NCBI RefSeq assembly: GCF_008831285.2
Contig: NC_045140.1
Coordinates: 12,274,505-12,338,504, forward strand
Origin: Nymphaea colorata
Lineage: Eukaryota > Streptophyta > Magnoliopsida > Nymphaeales > Nymphaeaceae
Direction of reading: 5' to 3'
Length of the DNA stretch: 64,000 nucleotides
This document shows, in pieces, positions 1-12,589 of the stretch. Numbering within the stretch: position 1 is the first letter of the stretch; every line of letters begins with the position of its first letter. The notes under the pieces were generated by a model. It was not told the origin of the DNA, searched no databases, and saw only the letters and a program-made list of their open reading frames with translations. Made by a program: the position numbers and the translations under genes.

Positions 1-3000
1 ATCTTCGGAATCTTGGGATACATCGGACCTTGTGTGAACAACGGATCGCCTTCAATTCAAAAAATGCCCCCATCTTTATCGGCTTAAGAGAATAACATCC
101 ACCAGAATCAAAGCCGAAACTTGCCATCAACATGCACCCCAAAAGTTAAGGGTTACTTAGATGGTAGAAAATAACATTACGATTTACCTCAACATGATGT
201 CCTCTACCCAAACAACATTATCAAATCTTTTTCCCCAAAATTTCTGTGGCATCTTAAGGGGTGCCACAGGTTATGGACGAGAATGCTTCAGGCGTTATGT
301 CAGACTGGTTCTCCTAACATTTCACACGGCCCTAACAGATAAATTTGAACCACTGTGTTAAATTCCTTGCAAATGTTCACTTGAAATGCATGTTTCCTTT
401 GTTGACTCTGACGTTTTCCAACATGTAGCTTTTAAGAAGGAAAAAAGAACTCGATTCGTCATGGTTCAGATTAAAAGAAAATCTCAATCTTTTAGTTGTG
501 TCTAAAACCAGCTTAAAAATCACAACGAAAATTCCCTCTTTCGTCAAAATGAGAGGTCCTGTCAGTCACCTTTCTCATCCCTGACCTCAAGGATGGACTT
601 GTCCTCATTAAGAACAAGTAGAAGATGAGTTTGGAGAGCTTGAAAAAGGAAGCATAATTTTTGAGAAATAGATACAAAGACATTCTTTTGATTCCATCTT
701 ATCAATACCAATTGTCACAGACCTCTGGAGGGGTTGGCCCGATGGATGGGGCAAAGGCTGTAGGCGGCTAGTATTCATTATGAATTTTTTGGGGTACGAG
801 GGTACCAACTTTTTATAGGGACACTGACATGCAAACTGAAGCATAGTAGAGGCACCTTACCTAAGTTTATTAAAAGCAAGCTTATATTCTGAACGGATGA
901 AGAAAAAAGTGAGGATTGCGGCCCTCTACTTAAGCTATAGACCAAATGTTCCTCCTGCTCCCCTGATAATATTGGTACATAAAGTAGCAAATATTCTTTT
1001 CCTTCCACCTTATCAATTCAGTTTGAGAGTGTCCTGCCAATTAAGTATTGTATCGATACGGGACTGCATGGGTTTATGCTTATATTTTTGGACTTGTTAA
1101 GTCGACATAAATTTTTTTGTTTTGTTTAAATTCATAAAGTAAGAGAAAAAAACAACACAATGCAGGCCTATAGATACCATACGTATCAGAAAGCAAACAA
1201 ATATATATGTAAAATTGCTCTAGAGCTCCTGATACTTATATCTCTCCATCATAACGCAACCTAACCGTTCAACCGTGTCACCATTTCCACCATTCATTGA
1301 ACGGTTCAATTGCACTACCACATGAAACACGAACAAGATTTTGCAATGTATTTAATTTTTGGAAAATGCAGTGGACTTACCTGCCCAGCGATTAACCGTT
1401 GAGCAACCTTTCTCAGAGCGAAAGGGCAGCAGTCGGACACACATATCAGCCAGAATGGCTCCACGTACCAGGAAGCCTTTTGGCTTCGAATTTTGATCGA
1501 TTAAGTCACTGCAATTGCAATCCAGTGCGCAATCTTCTCCTCCTCATGTCCTATTCAATGCATTTGCAACCCTTCATTCCACCCGCTTTTCTGACATAAT
1601 TCAATAATGCAATGATTAAAAAATATTAAAAAAAGCAGAAACAAACAAACAAATGCCTCATTTTACCTATAGCTGACAACCTTCTTCGGTCTTCTGTATT
1701 TTCCCAGAAGATGGCAATAGTCACCTGTCATTATTTGATCATTATTTGATGTGTGTGCGTGTGCGTGTGTTTTAAATACTAAGCGCTTGTTAACTTTTTG
1801 GCTTGTCTAATTCCTCTAGGATTCTAAATAATCGGATTCTTATTTTACTGCAACCACTGTTAATAACTTGTGATAATCATTTACTCAGGAAATTGGTTTC
1901 CTGTAATTTTAACAGTTTTGAATTTCATTCCACTAATTCAGCTACTCATCCAACAAAGAAAAATGCACTCTTCTAAGGGCATTTATATTATCTTGTTCAT
2001 GAATTAAGCCTTAAAAGACTGAATCTCTCAATTGTCTACGCACCACGAGTAAAGCTAAAAGAAACTCATAAAACGATGGCCATCCTCTGCTTAATCACAG
2101 AGTAGGATAAGTAATTATTAGCAGGCATGTCGCCACAGAAACAGCTAATACTAGCACTATTAATCTTGGATTAACTTCGAATCTGGAACGCTGGAACCAG
2201 GAACTTACCAGATTATGCCGTTAGTAACATTTCCTATAACCAATAATTCTGTATCTCCTTACCACTGATTACGACTGGTTGGTGCCACATGATCTACAAT
2301 GCTAGGGCAATCAAAGAGCTCGAGATCCCATCACTGCATACGTAGCCTTCTGCCATCTTCTGAAATCTGAATCAGACAGCAATATAAAAGAAACGATAAG
2401 GACAAGCGAGTATATAAATTAAAAGGCGACGACCAAACTCCAACCACAATTCCTTGCCATCTAAAAAGACAAGAACAAGCGGGTAATCTAGGACACTGTT
2501 TTTCCTCATAAAAAGCCAAGAGGTTTTCCCCACGAGGCCAGCGACCGGATAGGAGAACAAAACAAAAAAACGAAAAAGCAAAACTTGCGAACGATTTTCA
2601 TCTAGTGGTCGGCCTTTTGTCCTAATCCTTAAGAGGTCCCACATCGTTTCTATTTTAAAATTCATTGACGGGCAATGGAAATTCATAAGAAAACATCGCT
2701 TCTAATCGGGTAGATTTTAGAGGGAAACCAATTCAAATCACAGTCAGATTCGACAGTGCCACGTGAATTTTATTGTTTTTTGTTTGAACTTCCTAATCAA
2801 TTTTTACATATTTTTACCATTTATTTATTAAAAAAATCGTTTTGTAATTTTTTCTGATTCACGTAATTGGCAAATTCGCCCACAAATTCGTTTCAAGAAC
2901 CCGCTTCTAAATTACGATTGACACGGTCATATGACTGCACCTGCAACCGAGCCGTGGCTTAATGAGAAAATCTTACCTGGAGGCCAGATGAAACTCCAGA

Positions 3001-5790
3001 CTCGAGCCATCCTTGTAACTTCACTAGACGGAAACAAACCGACCTAGTTAGGTGAGGCTGTGCTAAACCATCAATGGGCACTCCACATACTAACCGCTGC
3101 ACTACATAACCGCATTAAAAGGTGTGTACTGCTGAAGATTGTCACTCAAGTTTTGGAGCTCGAACTCAGGAAGCCGCTTGAACCTGGCTTGTTTAATAAA
3201 CGACGATTTCCTCATACTTGACCAATTTATTTACCAGTCAAACACGAGCCAACCTCGCAGCTAATTTCTGTTGGAGATTGTGCTTCATAGGTTCAAGCAA
3301 CCGACGCACATGTCAGAATCGTAAGCTTCACACACGAATTCCAAGAAGACATCAATCTATAAACTTTTCCTCAGAAACAGTTGCTTCTTGTTCTTTCTGT
3401 TTCTGCATAAGTATACTTTCGATAATATTTTCTTTCTTTGATTCATATCATATCAGGGCTATAAGTTCTGAAAAATACTCCGCATCAAAGTTCGTTCATT
3501 TTGTCTTGTCACTTCAATTTTTCGAATGCATTCTGTAACTGGTGCCTTAGTTAAATAAGGCAGCATGTATACCTTAAATTATTTGCAGTCATGAACTCTT
3601 ATGGTACTTGATGACGATTTTAAGTACATTAAATTATAACAGCAACAATCTTTTATCATGTGGTATACCTCTAAAGTAGTCTTATCTATTGACAATTCAC
3701 CTCCTTCCAAACCATATCAAGGAAGCTCCTGGAAATTGTGCAATTCGTAAGTGCAATTTAAAGGTAAGGATGCACATAAATTGGAGTCAAGTTACATCAA
3801 TCTACATTTCGGAGTTTATTTCATGTGCACTGCTGCATGCAGCTCTCGCTGCGAACCATATATTTTTATTAACTTAAACTGATTTTTTAAGACTTTCGAG
3901 CAAAATCATTTGAGATATAGGCAAGTTCCAAATGAACTCCCATTACGTGTGTCACGCGATACAGCAATATCTCTAAAAGAGTACTAATGATTAACGATTA
4001 ACAAAATAACATACAACAAAATTAATGGGTCACCGTATGTTTTACACTTTCTAGGGAGACAGAGAATAAAATTTGATCCTGAGTCTAGAAGCCTTTATTT
4101 TTTTTTTACAAAAAAAATTATTTTATGGCCAAAACTACCTGAAAATCAAAAGAAGCTTTGAAATGGCTTGTGGGGTGGTTTGTAACTCTAACTTTGAAAA
4201 TCATGCTTTTCCCGCCGCATAGGAACCATGTTTTTGTATGAATTGCAAGCTTCCTGATAAAATATATGAAGATTCTCCACAAAACCCTTAATGGGTGGCC
4301 ATCTGCTCCTAGACCTTCCTAAGAAATAAATCTGAAATGAACCCTGGCCACCTTTTGTCCTATGTTATCTAGTTATCCTCAGACCTCGCCCATGTCCTTA
4401 TGTTTGCATCTTTCTTTTTGTTCTTGCTTTTGGACGACTAACCCTCTTAACAGTAGGATGTTTTAGGCAAGATCTGAGAACAGTTATAGGTAGCAGAAAA
4501 TGCATCTTAAAGTTGGGAAACATCAGCATTACCCAAGAAATGCACCGTAGATGAAGTTGACAATGCAACTCCATCCTAAGGATCATATTTTCAACACTAT
4601 CCTCAATGGACGGTTATCTGCCAAGAATTACTTTTATGTGGGCTCCTTGCTTTCTAACAAGAGAGTAATACATTATACCTTCAACTGATTTTTCTGCTAA
4701 ATGGTATGGTGCCGACGATAGTCTTGTACATGTATGCGACGTTATTTTAATCTACTGTCAGAAATCTGGAATACACAGTTTCAAAAATCCCGTTGCCTGA
4801 TGGGTGATACAGTATTTGCCTTACATATTTCTATTCACATCACGAAGGGTGTCTGCTTAAGGTTTAGATCTACAGACATACAAAACATGCGCTCCAATGT
4901 ATCTAAATTTCATAAAATGCAGAGGAACAAATTCATATTAGTTATACCAGCAAGCACGGATGATAAAGGTGGTTCCTACCATCTGTTTCACTCAGTCTTC
5001 AACAGAAACCCAAGTTGCTTGTCTAATTCACATGGCCAGCCTCGATTTTGACGATCAGACATGACAGAAGCCTTAGGCAGAATCATGCTTCACGTGCCAG
5101 CAAAAGGAAAGGTCCATGAGTTCCACTAGAATATGAGCATGCACGCACAAGAGCATCAGGACATGATAGAACGCAGAAAAAGATTTTTTTTTTTTCTCAC
5201 AAAAAGCAACATCAGTATGACTGCAATTTAGCAGAATATAATCAATGTGTGTCACAACAAAGATTTACGATGGTGATCGAATGCTTTTAAGTACGTTATG
5301 TTGATGCACGAAATTTCATGCATCGTATGGTTAATAATAAAAATGCAGAAACTTTCTTTAGAAGAATAAAAGAAAAAGTCAAAAAAATGAAAAGACAAGA
5401 ACATTTTTTCAGTACCTTAAAAAAAAAATCCTTTCAGCGACCTTTTCCAGACCTTAAAACAAAACGGACGGGTTTTTATAGGTTCTTTTCTTGAAAAACA
5501 AAGCAGTAAAACTGCTTGCGTGTGCTTTGTCAACGGAGGTCGAGATTACATACATCCATGACATCAAATCGTTTAAGAAGTTGACGCTGGTTATATATAC
5601 CATTCTTTTATATGAAATGTGATGCGTTATCTTGATAATGATAAAAAACTGCTCATGATTAATAAAAAATACTCTTTGTAAGAACAAAAAAAAACCAAAA
5701 AAAAAAATAAATTGGAAATTTGATCATAGTAAAAATTGTCGTTTGTATATGTACACTGTTACAATCAAATACCTCTCTAATCAATAAAAA
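1..5790. other. intergenic DNA, no supported gene
   Basis: AT-rich sequence in which every open frame on both strands is short (106 codons or fewer) and none resembles a protein family I know. Small AT runs, a short GT microsatellite near 1750-1770 and homopolymer tracts are the only simple structure. Some minus-strand frames around 4230-4620 are partly open but are broken by stops and have no recognisable motif. It could contain introns or untranslated sequence of a gene lying outside the window, which sequence alone cannot show. Confidence 0.6.
1750..1770. repeat. GT-type microsatellite
   Basis: Short run of GTGTGTGCGTGTGCGTGTGT type, a dinucleotide microsatellite with C interruptions. Confidence 0.85.
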
Positions 5791-5812
5791 ACCGTTTTGT
5801 TTTTTGTCATGC

Positions 5813-6150
5813 TCATAAGGTTATCTCATTGTCTCATAAATATTTTATTAGTTCATAAAAATTATGACATACTTATGTTCAACGTTATCTTTTATATCCA
5901 TCTGTTAGCTCATTATCTCATAAATATTTTATTATTTCATAAACATTATCTCAAACATATATTTATTGTTATCTCATACATTCATTTGTTATCTTATCAT
6001 CTCATAAATATTATTGCATCAGTCTGTTATCTCATATACATTTCTCATACTTGTTTGTTATTTAATGTCTATTTATTGTTTCATACACATTTTCTTATAT
6101 TTATTTGTTATTTCATGTTTATTTGTTATCTTATGCACATAACATCAAAG
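5813..6150. repeat. 84-bp tandem repeat (about 3-4 decayed units)
   Basis: A motif of the form CTCAT-TGTCTCATAAATATT recurs at 5825, 5909 and 5993, spacing 84 bp each time. Further decayed copies built on TTATCTCAT / TTTCATGTTTATTTGTTATC continue to about 6150. Because 84 is a multiple of three, the + strand stays open for 118 codons (5797-6153) and the conceptual peptide repeats every 28 residues, as in LSHCLINILL / LAHYLINILL / LSYHLINII. The very skewed amino-acid content (H, L, I, Y) suggests an open minisatellite and not a gene. Confidence 0.8.
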
Positions 6151-6258
6151 TAAACATGTAAACATGCATGATAATATGGTCCTCATCTAACATCCTATAA
6201 GCATCGCTCACCTAAAAAGTCTCAAATTTTAACTATATAAATGATCCCTTAGGTCTAC

Positions 6259-6987
6259 ATGGATTTTACTGTTCATCGGTTGGAATTTGCCGTTTTGGTA
6301 CGGCTTTCCATAACGATACCAAACACAGGAAATTTTTCCCTGCCGAGAATGCCCAACGATAGTAAATTTATCCTGGAAAAGGTCGGACCTCAGGGGTCCA
6401 ACTTTTTTCCATCGATTTTTTTTTTTTACCCGTTACGGCTTTCTCATTGTTACAATTTGTTTCTCTTGCTTAGAACAGTAAGGCAGGCAGTGGCAGGGCG
6501 ATTGTTCTTCTTCATCATCACAGGTAAGACGCCAAACTATTCTATTCTTCACCATCCCTCTTTCCAATCACCTCTATTCTGTCTCCCATCCGTATGTCGG
6601 CCACACATGCCATCTCTCCCTTCCCCTCTGTATGTCGGCCGCATGTCATGGAGCAGCCATCATCTTTTGTCCATTTTTCATGCTACCTTGGTAACTTGCC
6701 TTCCTATCATCATCCATTTTTTGCTGCGTGCAGGTACATCCAAGAAGGCAACCTGTTCATCAAACCAAAGGATCCAATATTGCTCGGTGCAAGGTAAAAC
6801 CCTAACCATCCGTAGGTTGTCCATTCGCTCGCTAGGGTTAATATCTCTTCTATCGCTTCTTGATCTGGTTTGTTCTCTCCATTCCTTAGCTACTACGCAA
6901 CAAGTTTCCTTTTGTTTCTTACATTCTGCACAGTTGGAGACAAAGGCGTTAATTGGTGGGGCTTCTCTTTTGTTCCAGATTGATTAG
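6259..6987 (+). other. orphan 242-codon open frame, probably non-genic
   Basis: The longest open frame outside recognised genes and transposons. The product would be rich in Ser, Leu, His and Phe, with no domain or motif I recognise. The DNA is C/T-rich, which by itself tends to keep a frame open. An interrupted palindrome (6377-6406) lies inside it, and a very similar palindrome with matching flanks occurs at 47891-47920, so at least its 5' part is repetitive. It could be an untranslated leader plus first exon of a gene, or part of an unclassified repeat. I favour the repeat. Confidence 0.2.
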
Positions 6988-6989
6988 TG

Positions 6990-9050
6990 ATATGAGTTTG
7001 TTTTAGGAAAATGTGGTAGTCATTATGAAATCTTTTTCAAAATTTTTCCGTGTTGTCCTTTTCTTTCCCCATGCTTCTTTATGTTGTGATTACCTCGATA
7101 AAATAATGGCTTCTTCGTGGTAGCTGTGAGTGGCAACAATATTTATGTTATTGTCATATTTTCTTTATGTGTTCTGCACTTGTCATTATTTCACTCTGAA
7201 GTGTAAAATTTTCTATTGTCATCGTTGTTCATTTTAGTTGCTGAATCATGGATTCTGCAATTACAATTTGTGTAATTCTGTTCATTGTATGATAACATGA
7301 AATTTTGTTGTAAACGATGTTGTTGAGGCCTCCAACATATTCTAAAATTTAGCTGGAACATTAATTTTATCTATTCTTCTCTTCACCAATGTTGAATAAA
7401 TTCCTGACACCGTTGAGACTGGAGACCATTATTCTGTCTAATGTAAGTAATTTGCATCACCATGATATTTTTTTACTGTTATCTTTGGTATTCTAATGGG
7501 TAGCCATATCTGTGTGCAAAATTTACTACCAGGCTGAGATTGGAAACCGTAGGGATGTATTAACTTTTGAGAAAATGGCCCGTTGAGCTAGCTAACTCCA
7601 TAAAGGAGACGATATCCACTCAATAGGACTTAACATGAACTCCGTGAAGGCACCTCTGATTGCCTAAATAGCTCGTCTATGAAGATGAGAAGTCTGCATG
7701 TATAAAAGCTATTCAAGCACGACCTTTTCAATTCTGCTCTCCTACCCTTGATTTGCTGCATTCTCAATCCTGGTTGTCTGTGTCTCCCTTTGATGTTCAT
7801 TTCATTTTCCTTAGTAACTTTACTTGAACTGGAATTGGCAAATCCATGCATGCGTGGACTATAATTTCGATTGAAATTAATGTCTCCTTGTGCCAAACCC
7901 CTTTTTTTTTTATAAGCAAGTTGTGGGGACATAAACTGAAGCCAATTCCTCATGTTCAGAAACTTACCCAGTCTGTAGTTCAGCCAAATTTTACTTCATT
8001 TGTAGCCCATCCTGGTCTGCAGTTTAAAAGACTCAACAAGTATTATTTTGGGGAGCAATAGTATTGCTGTTTGATCTTTATCATTCCAATTGTAGTGACC
8101 AGTTCTTATTTTCCCATGCTTTAAGCTTTGACTAGGAGTTTGAAATCATCATAAGAGTTCATGTCCATCCATGGTTGGATGTATAAGGCTACTAACGTGT
8201 AACATGTCCATCACAAGAGCGTAATATGCACAAAGTGTAATGCAACGGTCAAATATTTTATCCACATAAAATTTTCGTGTAAGTTTTTTTCTCAAAAAAA
8301 AAAATTAGGCCATCAAACATGGCATGGATTTGAAAGAAGTGATATTTTTCTTACAGTACACTTTTCATGCATTTTTTTCCTTAAAAAATCTTCACTAAAA
8401 AAAAAAATAGTGCCATCAAACGGGGCTTTAAAGTTAAGGCCCACGGCACCCTGCTGGTGAGCCTTTTTCCCAAAATTCAGAGAAAAATCACTCCTATACG
8501 ATTTTGAGGGCACAGGTTCTTGGTTTCGAAATCAGATATCTCATGTCTTTCCACTCCAACGATCCGCGAGACAGATTCATGAAGGCAAGTCAATCATCAT
8601 GCCAGATCAGCCATCTTTATTGACCACAGTTAATAGACACCAACAAGAACTGACTTAGGGTGGGTGGCCAAAGCATAAAAATAAGCGGCCAACGAACACG
8701 TTGCAAGCATGCATCATTTTGGAATGCGGACCCATCAAATCGCCACCTGGCAGCACAGAAGGAGTGACAACGTAAAACACCCGGCTATGACCATTGAGCT
8801 TCTTCGTTGTCGACCGGGCTTCTTTGTACGTTTTCCTTTTCCATTTTTTACTAAAGGCCAGGAGAATAAACGGTATTGAAGTCCTTTGAAAAGTTCAACC
8901 ATCAAACATCTTGTCCCATCAAAGCAGACCAAATATTTTGGTAATTTAAAAAATGTTTTTTATATTTTTTATTTTCAATTTTTATCTTTATCAAAAGCTT
9001 TCTTTTTAATTAAAAAATATGACCCACATATCCAGCTTCTTCACATGGCC
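6990..9050. other. intergenic DNA with MITE-like ends near 8.3-8.4 kb
   Basis: No coding region is supported. Around 8308-8325 and 8411-8427 there are two direct copies of GCCATCAAAC-type sequence (the second followed by GGGGC). Read on the other strand this gives the GCCCCGTTTGATGGC motif often seen at ends of plant miniature elements. The same motif occurs near 58488. I could not pair the two copies as inverted repeats, so no element is delimited here. Confidence 0.5.
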
Positions 9051-9053
9051 AAT

Positions 9054-9060
9054 TATAAAT
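9054..9060 (+). promoter_or_regulatory. TATA-like box of the P450 gene
   Basis: TATAAAT lies 245 bp upstream of the P450 start codon. A GA-rich stretch (about 9090-9110), typical of plant 5' untranslated leaders, follows. Transcription would be expected to start roughly 30 bp after the box. This is inferred from position and composition only. Confidence 0.45.
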
Positions 9061-9304
9061 TCATGTCAAGGCATGCACGTTAGCTCAGAGCCGAGAGAGA
9101 GAGAGAGAGCGTGACACATCTTCGTCCAAGAAGGAAAACCTGTAGGAGATACATTGGCCACACAGAGGTGATGAAAACCCTCTCCTTTAAGAGAGGAACA
9201 AGATTTCTTCACCAGAAAAAAGGAAGAAACCACGGCCTTCAGATCATCATCAGGAAGAGTCCAAAGAGAGAATACCACCTTTACTAGGTGGAAAAGGTGA
9301 AGAC

Positions 9305-10756
9305 ATGCTGGTCGTGGGGATCATATTGTTCGTACTTCTTCTGCTAGGTTCTGCTCTATTAGGTCCTAAAACATGTGGTTACAAGCCACCATCTCTCCCC
9401 ATTCTTGGCTGCTTGATTTCCTTCTCCAAGAACCGTCAGCGTCTCCTTCAGTGGTATACTGAACTTCTTTCTCAATCACCAACTGGGACGATACTCGTTG
9501 ACCGCCTTGGTTCTAACCTGCTTATAATCACAGTCAACCCTGCCAATGTTGAGCACATGCTCAAGACCCGGTTTTATAACTATCCCAAGGGGAGACCCTT
9601 CACTGATATCCTCGAGGACCTGTTAGGACGAGGGATATTTAACGTTGACGGGGAGCTATGGCGCCGACAGAGGAGAGCACTGAGCCATGTGTTTACGACC
9701 AGGTCGCTGAGAGACCTAGTGCTTAGAACCGTGGAGGTAGAAGCCCATCAACGCTTGCTACCCCTCCTGCAATCTGCCAACATGAACGGGATCATTATCG
9801 ACCTCCAAGACGTGCTGAGCCGTTTCACTTTCGATACCGTCTGTAAGGTCTCTTTCGACATGGACCCTTTGTGCCTTCACTCCACCATGCCTGTAAGTTG
9901 TCTTGTGCATGCATTCGATATCGCAACACAGATCAGTGCTAAAAGGGCAACGGAGCCACTGCCCTTGATATGGAAGGCCAAACGCGCCATGAACATGGGA
10001 TCCGAGCGCAGGCTTAGAGAAGCAATTGATGCAGTGCACGAGTCGGTCATGGAGATGATTCAGAGGAAGAGAAACTCAGGTGGGGATGATCTGCTCTCGA
10101 GAATTTTGACACTCAGCGACAAAGATGAAGAGTTTGCCAGAGATATGGTGATAAGCTTCCTCCTAGCCGGAAGGGACACGGTATCAGCGGCTCTTACTTG
10201 GTTCTTCTGGCTTCTTTGTGACCACCCAGATGTACAACAAAAGGTAGTCGAAGAGATCAGAAGCAGACATGAAGTTCTTGACTTTAAAGGCTTGCAGGAA
10301 CTGAAATTTCTGAAAGCCTGCATCTGCGAAAGCATGAGACTTTATCCACCCGTGCCATGGGATTCAAAACATGCAAAAAATGATGATGTCCTTCCGGATG
10401 GTACTCTTGTTCCAAAAGGAAGTCGGGTGACCTACTTTCCTTATGGGATGGGAAGAATGGAGAATTTGTGGGGAATGGATTGTTTGGAATTCCGCCCCGA
10501 GAGATGGATGTCATCTGAAACTACAAATATAGGAGACGACTTCGTATCAGTGTACAAGTTCCCAGTTTTTCAGGCAGGGCCACGGCAGTGCCTAGGAAAG
10601 GAAATGGCGTTGATGGAGATGAAGTATATTGCTGCGTTTATACTGAGCAGGTTTGAGCTCAGGCCTGTCAATGATCAGAAACCCCAGTTTGTACCATTCT
10701 TAACTGCTCGAATGGAGGGTGGGTTTCACGTTCTGGTTGGAAAAAGTAAATCATAG
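9305..10756 (+). CDS. cytochrome P450, CYP94 family-like (intact, intronless)
   Basis: Haem-thiolate monooxygenase, 483 residues, uninterrupted. In order: hydrophobic membrane anchor (about 1-20), a Pro-rich hinge PPSLPILG (28-35), the C-helix WRRQRR (119-124), the I-helix oxygen-activation motif AGRDT (288-292), the K-helix ExxR (E342 to R345), FRPERW (396-401), and the haem loop FQAGPRQCLG (422-431) with Cys429 as the axial ligand. All essential P450 residues are present, and the length fits CYP86-clan enzymes. The absence of introns, the GIFNVDGELW region and AGPRxCLGKEMA point to CYP94. Known CYP94 enzymes omega-hydroxylate fatty acids or oxidise jasmonoyl-isoleucine at the endoplasmic reticulum. 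Which substrate this one uses cannot be read from sequence. The start was chosen because the anchor begins immediately after it, and an upstream extension has no supporting homology. The residue after the conserved Thr292 is Val instead of the common Thr/Ser. Confidence 0.93.
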   Translation: MLVVGIILFVLLLLGSALLGPKTCGYKPPSLPILGCLISFSKNRQRLLQWYTELLSQSPTGTILVDRLGSNLLIITVNPANVEHMLKTRFYNYPKGRPFTDILEDLLGRGIFNVDGELWRRQRRALSHVFTTRSLRDLVLRTVEVEAHQRLLPLLQSANMNGIIIDLQDVLSRFTFDTVCKVSFDMDPLCLHSTMPVSCLVHAFDIATQISAKRATEPLPLIWKAKRAMNMGSERRLREAIDAVHESVMEMIQRKRNSGGDDLLSRILTLSDKDEEFARDMVISFLLAGRDTVSAALTWFFWLLCDHPDVQQKVVEEIRSRHEVLDFKGLQELKFLKACICESMRLYPPVPWDSKHAKNDDVLPDGTLVPKGSRVTYFPYGMGRMENLWGMDCLEFRPERWMSSETTNIGDDFVSVYKFPVFQAGPRQCLGKEMALMEMKYIAAFILSRFELRPVNDQKPQFVPFLTARMEGGFHVLVGKSKS

Positions 10757-10759
10757 AGC

Positions 10760-11480
10760 ACCACCATGTGCAACTTTACCGCTACTTTGGCTATACTTTT
10801 AAGCAAGGGACTCCTGAAAATGAAGAATAAGACAGGCAATGTTTTTTCACAATAATTACATCTTGCTCATTTCTGAGACTGCGTCGTGTTGTTTGAGTAA
10901 TTATTGTGATGTGGAAGAGACGATGACATCAGAAACAGTTACGTGGTTTGTGGATGAACCTTTTGTCTCTTCTTATTTTCAAGGGATTATCACCATGTTT
11001 TATTTTTGGGATTGGGTTGTATATCCTGTTTTGTAACTTTCTTGATCCTTCTATGTCCGCATGCATGGGTTAATCTCTTGCATCTGCATATGAAATAATC
11101 GGGCTCCTTCACCGCCGAACCACGTTATATCTTCGTGTTTCCGTTTCTTTTTCTTCTCTGTTTTTAATTTTTATGATGCTACGTCATATATGTATAGGTA
11201 CTAAGCGTATGAGTGCAAGGAAGCAAACATGGTACGGTCATTTTAGTTAATGAAGATTATGACAAACAATAGTATATATATATATATATAACAATTTTTA
11301 ATAGTTTCTTTAATAATTACTACATATAATCTCATGAAACCTAAATAAACTGACAAAAATATGATTAAAATATAAAAAAAAATGAAAAGGAAAGGTTGAA
11401 TCAGTTCTAGGAAAAAAATGAAAATAAAAGGTTGAATCAGTTCCAACTTAGAACTCATCCAAACATACCACTATCGTACC
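10760..11480. other. 3' flank of the P450 and intergenic DNA
   Basis: Contains the presumed 3' untranslated region of the P450; AATAAG and AAATAAT strings are possible weak polyadenylation signals. A short TA microsatellite lies at about 11272-11290, and two near-identical AGGTTGAATCAGTTC strings fall near 11394-11445. No gene is supported. Confidence 0.5.
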
Positions 11481-11485
11481 GCCCT

Positions 11486-11664
11486 ACCAGTATCGACATA
11501 CCAGGGTACTGGTACTGGAGCATATCTCACGTACCACCGTATCGGGGAGTAAGTCCGTTTTCTGTGACCAGTATCGGCATACCACGATACTGGTACTGGA
11601 GCATATCCCACGTACCACCGTGACATACCTAACATGGTATCGGGGAGTAACCCCCTTTTCTGTG
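11486..11664. repeat. tandem duplication of an 81/98-bp unit rich in GGTACC-type motifs
   Basis: Unit 1 (11486-11566) and unit 2 (11567-11664) both run from ACCAGTATCG to TTTTCTGTG and share most positions. Unit 2 carries a 17-bp insertion before ATCGGGGAGTAA. Many inverted GGTACT/AGTACC and GTACCACCG elements are present, as expected for the subterminal region of a DNA transposon, but no terminal repeat was found. Confidence 0.75.
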
Positions 11665-11839
11665 CTGTGGCTGTTTCTTGTTTGCTATCTTCATTCGCGT
11701 GGCTGAGATACAAGGACATGAAGAAGACCCAAATAACGTCGAAGAGCACCACATCGTAGCAGAACAATAATGTTCCGAAAAATTACCACCGTGCTCCTCA
11801 ATGACTCAAATTACATCAGTCAGTTAGGCCAAGGCTGCT

Positions 11840-12360
11840 CGCTTGTGTCTTAGTGGGATTTCGAAGCTTGGATACATCAACGGATCTCTTCCACAACCGC
11901 AGTTGTCTGATTCCAAATTTGCGGAATGGCAATAAGAGTACGATCTTGCTATGTCATGGCTCCACAACTCCCTGGAGTAGCCAATTCTTCTATCATGACA
12001 CAACTAACGAGATTTGGGATTCTTTGATGGAGCTTCATTCCAAGCAAAATAATTTTGGCTGGGGTCTGCCAGATCCATTCAACAATACATTGGGCAGCTT
12101 CGAATCCGAAAGTATATCAGCAACCCATGGAGGACAAAATTTTTAAAGTTCTTGCAGAGCTTGAAAATGATTATGAAAGATTCCCAAGTAAAATTCTAAT
12201 GACCCAATTTCAAGATGGTATGTCAGGTCAGTCAAGGAGAGTATTCTCCAAGGAAGGTCATGAACCCCACCAAGAATGAGGGACCTAGTGAAGAAACTCA
12301 GGAAAAGATGGTTTATCAAGTATAGTCAAAGGCTAGTTCCAAGGACCAAAAAAAACTATT
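11840..12360 (+). pseudogene. copia gag relic
   Basis: Broken + strand frames keep the order of a plant copia gag (UBN2-type) domain. First comes a GYINGSLPQP-like stretch, then a W-L-NS region and a TxEIWDSL-like segment (TNEIWDSLMELHSKQ). Downstream is a segment reading DKIFKVLAELENDYERF followed by LMTQF. Several frameshifts and stops separate these pieces. No LTR, primer-binding site or pol domain is attached, so this is an isolated fragment. Confidence 0.6.
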
Positions 12361-12589
12361 CTGATGACAGTTCTCAACCTTCATCCTTTGGTGGTTAGCT
12401 CCACATCCTTCCATTATGATCTATATTGAAGGAACATTTATACGTTTTTGTGAAAAGCTTTTATTAGAAGAGAAAGTAAGAGAAGGTGCAGTACATCAAG
12501 CTCTCTGCCTTACTTTTACATGATGATATGACGAAGGAAATTAATGGGCATCAACAAAAATATCCAGAAATTCATTATCACAAACTAGT

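Noticed and set aside
2930-3110. SINE-like sequence on the minus strand (TAGTGCAGCGGTTAGT and GGCTCGAGTCTGG resemble A and B boxes)
   Set aside because: The boxes are about 85 bp apart, much more than in tRNA-derived SINEs, and no poly(A) tail or flanking duplication is visible.
9758-10514. Minus-strand open frames opposite the P450
   Set aside because: Shadows of the P450 coding strand, with no homology.
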